Shown here: positions 59,000 to 64,000 of the stretch, one piece after another
How the letters are laid out: each line of letters starts with the position of its first letter
Numbering within the stretch: the first letter of the stretch is position 1
Source of the DNA: Piezodorus guildinii
Taxonomy: Eukaryota; Arthropoda; Insecta; Hemiptera; Pentatomidae
DNA: 64,000 nucleotides
Assembly: GCA_023052935.1 (NCBI GenBank)
Contig: CM041297.1
Span: forward strand, 98,726,484 to 98,790,483
Reading direction: 5' to 3'
The notes under the pieces: model-generated
Told to the model about the DNA's origin: nothing
The model's database searches: none
Seen by the model: the letters and a program-made list of their open reading frames with translations, nothing else
Translations under genes and position numbers: made by a program

Positions 59000-59835
59000 T
59001 ATGCAGTAAGTGAAAGTAATGCGATCGTGAATTTTTTTAAATTCCAGTTTACAACGGAAATACACGTTTAACGTTCCCCTGAGTCCAAATAACCAAGTCC
59101 CGTAAAAGGGTATCTGTGTGTGTGCGCGTGTTTGTGTGTGTGTTATGTCTAGCGAGAAAACAAAAAGTCGTAAACAGAAGTATGATTCTGAAATTTCATA
59201 TTTCAGACAACCATACATTTAACGCCCGAGATGTAACATTAATTTTTTCATCAAAATCAACTTACTAGAAGAGCCAATTTGTATTATGCATTTTGCACCT
59301 TTTTACGGTTTTATCAAAAACGGCTCTAACGACTATTTTTAAACTCGCAATATCGATGTAAAATTTAATAGGGTTGAATCTGATGTAGGTTTCATTCTGA
59401 TTGAAATAGTCTAAAAGGTCTTAAATGCTGATATTTTAAATTTTAGTCCTCTAAAGTACTCTTAATTTTGTAGATTCTATAAAAATAACCATACAATCTT
59501 TTTATCACTGATGAAAAACGGATAAATATAATATGAACGAATTCGATATCCAACTAAAGGAGTAAAGAGCAAAAATATTTATGCGATTTTTGTGTGTTTT
59601 TAACATAAAAAAAGTAATATAGATGTATAATAAACCGTTGTAAAAGTTAACGGTGAGTAATGAAAAGCCGATAAAACTAGTAGATTTTAGTGTATAGTAA
59701 TAGATAGATTATTTAATAAATCACATGTTTCTATCAAAACTTTATATAATTAATTGTTTAAAGTTTATTTAAAAAATTATTTAATTAATTTTAACAACGG
59801 AGGTAAGCGAAAGTCGTGAGTTGCTAGAACCAGAA
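59000..59835 (-). repeat. R900 repeat, full-length copy on the minus strand
   Basis: Complete reversed copy: it opens gcagtaagtgaaagta (3' end of the element) and closes aacggaggtaagcgaaagtc and gtgagttgctagaaccaga (5' end). The conserved middle blocks are all present (catcgatatt region, ccgtttttgataaaac, tctcgggcgtt). It contains a (GT)n run near 59117-59141. Confidence 0.85.
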
Positions 59836-60365
59836 TTTTTTATTATTAAACCATATTATTATATTTATAAATTCATGTGTTGAACAAAACAAATCAACAA
59901 AAAATGAAAACTCCAATTTCTGAGAATCAGTGATTGCCTCAGTGAAATAAGCGAGTCGCCATGAGCCGTAGTAGCAGCTGTACAACCTTGGGCCTTATCA
60001 GTAAGGATAATTGCTCCACCTTCCATCTCTCAACAAAGAGAAAAATGAGGAGATTTTCCTCTTTTCATTGCCAAAGAAAAACTTATCAATGAGAAACCAA
60101 TTAATTATCAAATTAATTGTCTGCAATTTGTAATGAAGAACATTAGAACTATACCAATACTCCAACTATCTAAAAACGTTTTAAATAACACTTTATTAAA
60201 ATAATTTAATTATTCAGTAATAATAATGGAATAAGCTGTTGATAGAGGCCAGGATCCAGCATGGACTGTAATGCCAGAATGTGAGTGATAACATTTGGGA
60301 TTAATTAGTTTTGCTAAACAGCCAAATATATCCTTCAATGCAACTTCCTAACCACATTTAATTGT

Positions 60366-60405
60366 TGCTAACGTTTCGGGATGTTTTCCCTTCTTTAGGA
60401 TAAAT
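60366..60405 (-). ncRNA. hammerhead-like relic
   Basis: The minus strand reads CTAAAGA (for CUGANGA), stem II AGGGA...TCCC, then GAAACGTTAGCA. The G of the core is changed to A, so activity is unlikely, but the second half is intact. Confidence 0.55.
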
Positions 60406-61332
60406 CTCTATTTCTGAAAACGACATAGCTCAAATTTAGGGATAAGTCGAAAATCCAAAAAATACTTTATGTATTTCACTTATATAAAAAATGTCTTTTT
60501 AAACATTAATTTGGTTAACACAATGTTTTTTTAGTGTTTATTTTTTTCATTTTTAATCCCTTAATAATTTCATCATCGTTTTTTGAAACTGTTACAACTT
60601 TTAAGTCGAATGCATCTACCACTCGCTTACAACAGCCTTAAAATGTTCAGAGCAAAACCTAATTAATTTTTTTTCTGCATATCTCATATTTCGCTCAAAT
60701 CTTTATTTGATTTTTGTAGTATAAATACTTATTGATTTGTCGATGGAGATTTATTTTTTGTTTTATAAGTCATGTATGCAATTTTAGTTCGATTCATATT
60801 TATAGCCATCCTACAATAAAGTGAGTTTCTGGTCTTTTGAGGAAAACCTACATGAAGGTCATCCATACCAATTAAACTAGCTTTTTGTCGAAACGTTGAA
60901 GAAAAGTTATGGTACTGATAACTAAGCACCAGACCTTTCATGAGTTGTACTACAAGAGTTGCTTAACAATAATAGACTTAGTGAGTCCGATATCAACCAT
61001 CTTTATATACACATGCCCATTAGAAAATCCTCCCAAATCGTCCTCAGGCAAGCCTACCAATCAGTTCAGCGCATTAAAAATTCTTAGAAATTCGTTCTTC
61101 GGAAAGCCTAGCAATTTACATGTCCGTTTGAGCCACTGTTATTCTGCAACCTCAAGTATACTAGAGGTGTAAACGATTCGTAATTCCAAGCTGTGTACCC
61201 TTCTAAATTCTTCAGAGGACTCATGCCTCTCTGGACTAAACATTTTGCGTGGAACCTTATTCTCCGTAAGGCGTTGGTCAATCCCATATTATCTAACCCC
61301 ATGAGAAAAATAATTGCTTTGTAAATGCTAAC

Positions 61333-61540
61333 CTTTGTTTATTTATTTAACGTCACTTTATGCTACTATGGCTAATCGGACGATGCTACAGTGGGAGTCC
61401 TAAATTTTGCCTATCCAGGTTTTATTAGGATAGGGATCTTTAACGAGTACCTGACATCGCACAGGCTCGGGACCACCTTTTAACGTCCCCTCCGAAGGAC
61501 GGCGTAACTAAGGATATTTTACTCCTAACCTTTAAATAAA
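61333..61540 (-). repeat. SINE-A copy, head-truncated
   Basis: Reversed SINE-A: tail tttatttatttaacgtcact, gctaatcggacgatgctaca, ggagtcctaaattttgccta, gacatcgcacaggctcggga, cccctccgaaggacggcgta. Its first ~60 bases are almost the same as one unit of the 78-bp array at 42170-42840. The tRNA head is absent. Confidence 0.85.
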
Positions 61541-61639
61541 TGCTATACCTTTAAGTCTCTTGGCAGAACTCGCGAGCCAAGTAATCCCATAACACGCATT
61601 ACCCGCTTTTAGCTACGTTTTAACCTGTTGCAATGTTTA

Positions 61640-61840
61640 TATTTCTTTATTATTTTCGCTGGCGCGACAGGCCGCGTGGTAAATTCTGTTGGGAGAATAC
61701 ACTCACGTTTCTCGACGAATGTTTATAGGATAGGTTCATCATTTCCTACGCATATTTTGTGAGTCCCGTCGGGACTGGTATTCGAACTCACAACCTTTAG
61801 CATGAGAGACTAGCGCGCTAGCCACTCAGCCACGGGCTCC
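61640..61840 (-). repeat. tRNA-derived SINE-like element
   Basis: The minus strand starts gggagcccgtggctgagtgg, ctagcgcgctagtctctcat, gctaaaggttgtgagttcga, ataccagtcccg. A box (tggctgagtgg) and B box (gttcgaatacc) are close to consensus. A four-pair anticodon stem with a seven-base loop and CTC anticodon can be drawn, but the acceptor ends do not pair properly. The head resembles that of SINE-B (aaaggttgtgagttcgaat) while the body differs. Confidence 0.65.
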
Positions 61841-61849
61841 CCTACCAAT

Positions 61850-63470
61850 GTTTATATTATTCAATCGCAAATCTATTTAACGGTATTAATAGACCAAAAT
61901 AAAGAAAACTAATTTTTGTTTTCGTAACTACCTCTCTTTAACTGTTACAAAATGGATCATTATTCGCGGATATCTGCTGCTAGTAAATAATTAGTGAGTT
62001 ATCATCTCAATAAATTGAGACACCATGAGTATATTACACCTATCAGGTTGAAGAAGTCGTTATGACCGTTTAATTGCCATTGCTCATAAATTAACTGTTA
62101 TTCAATAATGTTCCAGCACCTGAGATCCGTGGAGTCATAACCCATCGACCCAGATAGATTATTGAACGCATAATGAAATCCATTAGGACATTAAGCTCTG
62201 ATCAGAGGCGAATGGGATCGGAGGAGGTCTGGATCGGTAAAGAACCCAACGACATAAATGATAATTGCTGCCGCCTGTTGGGTCAGGTTGTAAAGTCCTC
62301 ACCCCTTCAAAGGATCCCATAAAGGAATTTATGAATGGAGCAGGGAACGGTACACTTTCATATGTCACTGCACCTTATAGACCTCTACAAGTCATTTCAT
62401 CTTGACGCGCTCATTTCTTCATGAATGATACGCTTATTCTTACCCCGTTGCTGTTCTTTATGCTTATTTCAGCGAATGATTTTCATTTTTTCAGCTATCA
62501 AATATACAGTTCCTTCAGCAAAACATGATTTAGTATAAATTCATTTGCAAGTTGTGTTTGTGTTAATCCCTACAATTAATAGGATTTTCCCTGAAATCTT
62601 ATATCCTGGAGCGCAGCAGGGCACACTTGTACTTTTACAATCATGAAGTTTCTAGGGTTCATTAACAATAGTAAGGACCCACACTTGAGGAGATCTCGCT
62701 CAACCACAATTTTCCTAAAATTTATAAAATGGTACTCAATTTTCAAAAGCTAAGTGACGAGATCGTGCAAAAAAAAAGTTAATGTATTTTGGGTATGAGT
62801 TCAAGGTCCCCATTAACAACTATCTTCTCAAACTTAAATGTAATGTCTGTAAAAAAATTGTACATAATCTCAGTTATGAAGAAACGATATTTTAGACAAG
62901 ATAAGCTATTCAGGAAGATAGGACATCGTTTTACACTAGACAAGAAACTTACTATAGCTTAGTTGTGTCAATAACAAAACATAGCTGGACAATAAATCAG
63001 ACTTGTTATTAAATAGCCCCTGTTTACAGTAATATTCTTCTAAGTTTTCGATATTCTCACACAAATTCTCTAAAGTATAACTACAATGGACGAAATCTCT
63101 CAGTTAAAAAAAATTATTCAATTACTATTATATTCAAATTATTTATCGCCATAGACATGCCGTCCTTAAAGCCAACCTACGTCATTAATTCTAATTTTCT
63201 TGCTTATTTTGAATGTTGTATTAAGATTTATAATTGCGTTTTTATATTATTTAAGTATTAAATTTAAATTTATCCGCAGTCATTTTATATCCTGTATATA
63301 ATTATATATATTCCTTAATGTGTTATTGTACTTCTATTGAACCGCTGCAGATGAACTTTCCCACACAGAGGATTACCTTAGTGGGATAGTAACTTCTACT
63401 TCCACTGTAAAAATGTAGGTAATATGGTTTAAATAAAGAAGTTAGTTAAAAAAAAAATTGTCTCGTGGCG
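61850..63470. other. no supported gene
   Basis: A GC-richer patch at 62100-62400 includes a 61-codon minus frame that I cannot place. The rest is AT-rich and plain. Confidence 0.5.
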
Positions 63471-63479
63471 ACAATCCAT

Positions 63480-63600
63480 ATCTGATGCAACTGAACAAGA
63501 AATGTCCTGCCACAACTTGAATCGAATCCGAGATCCGGAGATGTTATTATAGCGTCTTATTCATGAGGCAGCACTTTAATCATATCACAGCCTAAACCTA
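63480..63600 (-). repeat. possible tRNA-like SINE head
   Basis: On the minus strand gatatgattaaagtgctgcc is followed at tRNA-like spacing by atctcggattcgattcaag, whose ggattcgattc resembles a B box. Only one copy, so low confidence. Confidence 0.3.
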
Positions 63601-63604
63601 GCGT

Positions 63605-64000
63605 GCTAACCACACAGAAACGGTTTTCTCATGATAAACATCTTTGCTATAAAAAAATTTTTTATAAGACCCTTCATAAAGTGAAACATAAATTACAAGT
63701 TGTATAATTGAACTAAGCTGATCTTCATACTCCGACACGACATACATCTTCTCCTTTACATAATTAAGAATATTCCCACTAAACAGAGTCATGAAGTTCA
63801 TTACTGTGAATATTTATAAATGAAAGATGCTTAGGACCCATAAAGATAGAAATATCGAAGCGTGATTCACTCCTGCATAAGTGATCAGCAATAAAACTTG
63901 CAGAGACTGAAAATAAATATACCAAAGAACTGATTAAAACAACATAACTTTTATATTAAAATATGAAACTTTCAGATAAAATTTGTAATTAACACAAATA
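63605..64000. other. no recognisable feature
   Basis: AT-rich to the window end. The 67-codon minus frame at 63598-63801 has no family resemblance that I recognise. Confidence 0.55.

Noticed and set aside
60870..60910. Hammerhead at tcgaaacgttgaag
   Set aside because: Only the GAAACGTT half is present; no CUGANGA or stem II upstream. The same applies to the gaaacgttcg strings near 23920 and 45415.
61770..61840. Functional tRNA gene
   Set aside because: A and B boxes and an anticodon arm can be drawn, but the acceptor stem does not pair and retroposon body sequence follows directly.
1..64000. CRISPR array, prokaryotic operons or phage genes
   Set aside because: No regularly spaced short repeats with unique spacers, no ribosome-binding-site-led gene runs; composition and repeats are those of an animal genome.

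Overview
This is an AT-rich eukaryotic (animal) window, most likely from an invertebrate with a large, repeat-filled genome. The grounds are long (TA)n and (CT)n/(GA)n tracts, several tRNA-derived SINEs, APE-type non-LTR retrotransposons with a TTA-repeat tail, RTE and Jockey-like LINE remnants, and many fragments carrying hammerhead-ribozyme motifs of the kind known from Penelope-like elements (PLEs). An arthropod is my best guess; the sequence does not prove it. There are no operons or prokaryotic signals. I could not support a single host protein gene, so the window reads as intergenic or deep intronic DNA. Almost all short open frames are chance frames or repeat shadows.

Layout. 1-5 kb: the 3' end of a ~0.9 kb interspersed repeat (called R900 here), microsatellites, a foldback at 1975-2690 and a degenerate Jockey-like LINE end at 4316-4875. 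7-9 kb: two (TA)n tracts and a full R900 copy. 12-19 kb: a ~380 bp palindrome with ribozyme-like arms, a large compound inverted/tandem block (14025-15905), a ~128 bp periodic block (17640-18620) and a SINE. 20-28 kb: R900 fragments, an RTE LINE end on the minus strand, a deleted LINE relic, and tRNA-like SINE heads. 31-33 kb: a foldback and a LINE 3' end.

33.9-38.3 kb is the best-resolved locus. An R900 copy is split by a ~3.5 kb insertion flanked by a 9-bp direct repeat. Inside lies a hammerhead-bearing PLE-like fragment and a recent LINE copy that is inverted on itself (5' part on the minus strand, 3' part on the plus strand, 271 bp present in both). This is the expected outcome of twin priming during reverse transcription. 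Another full R900 copy follows at 38.9-39.8 kb.

40.6-40.9 kb holds three near-identical hammerhead ribozyme motifs, two in tandem 77 nt apart and one inverted, an arrangement matching PLE terminal repeats. 42.2-42.8 kb is a 78-bp tandem array built from the 3' tail of a tRNA-derived SINE (SINE-A), joined to a SINE-A body. 43-63 kb is a patchwork of SINE-A, SINE-B and other tRNA-headed elements, more hammerhead relics, a 53.2-53.5 kb foldback, a minus-strand R900 copy at 59.0-59.8 kb, and long stretches with nothing recognisable.

Functionally the window is a record of retrotransposition. LINEs presumably mobilised the SINEs, PLE-type elements left self-cleaving ribozyme motifs, and non-coding R900 was spread by an unknown carrier. 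The names R900 and SINE-A/B are labels for this report only.
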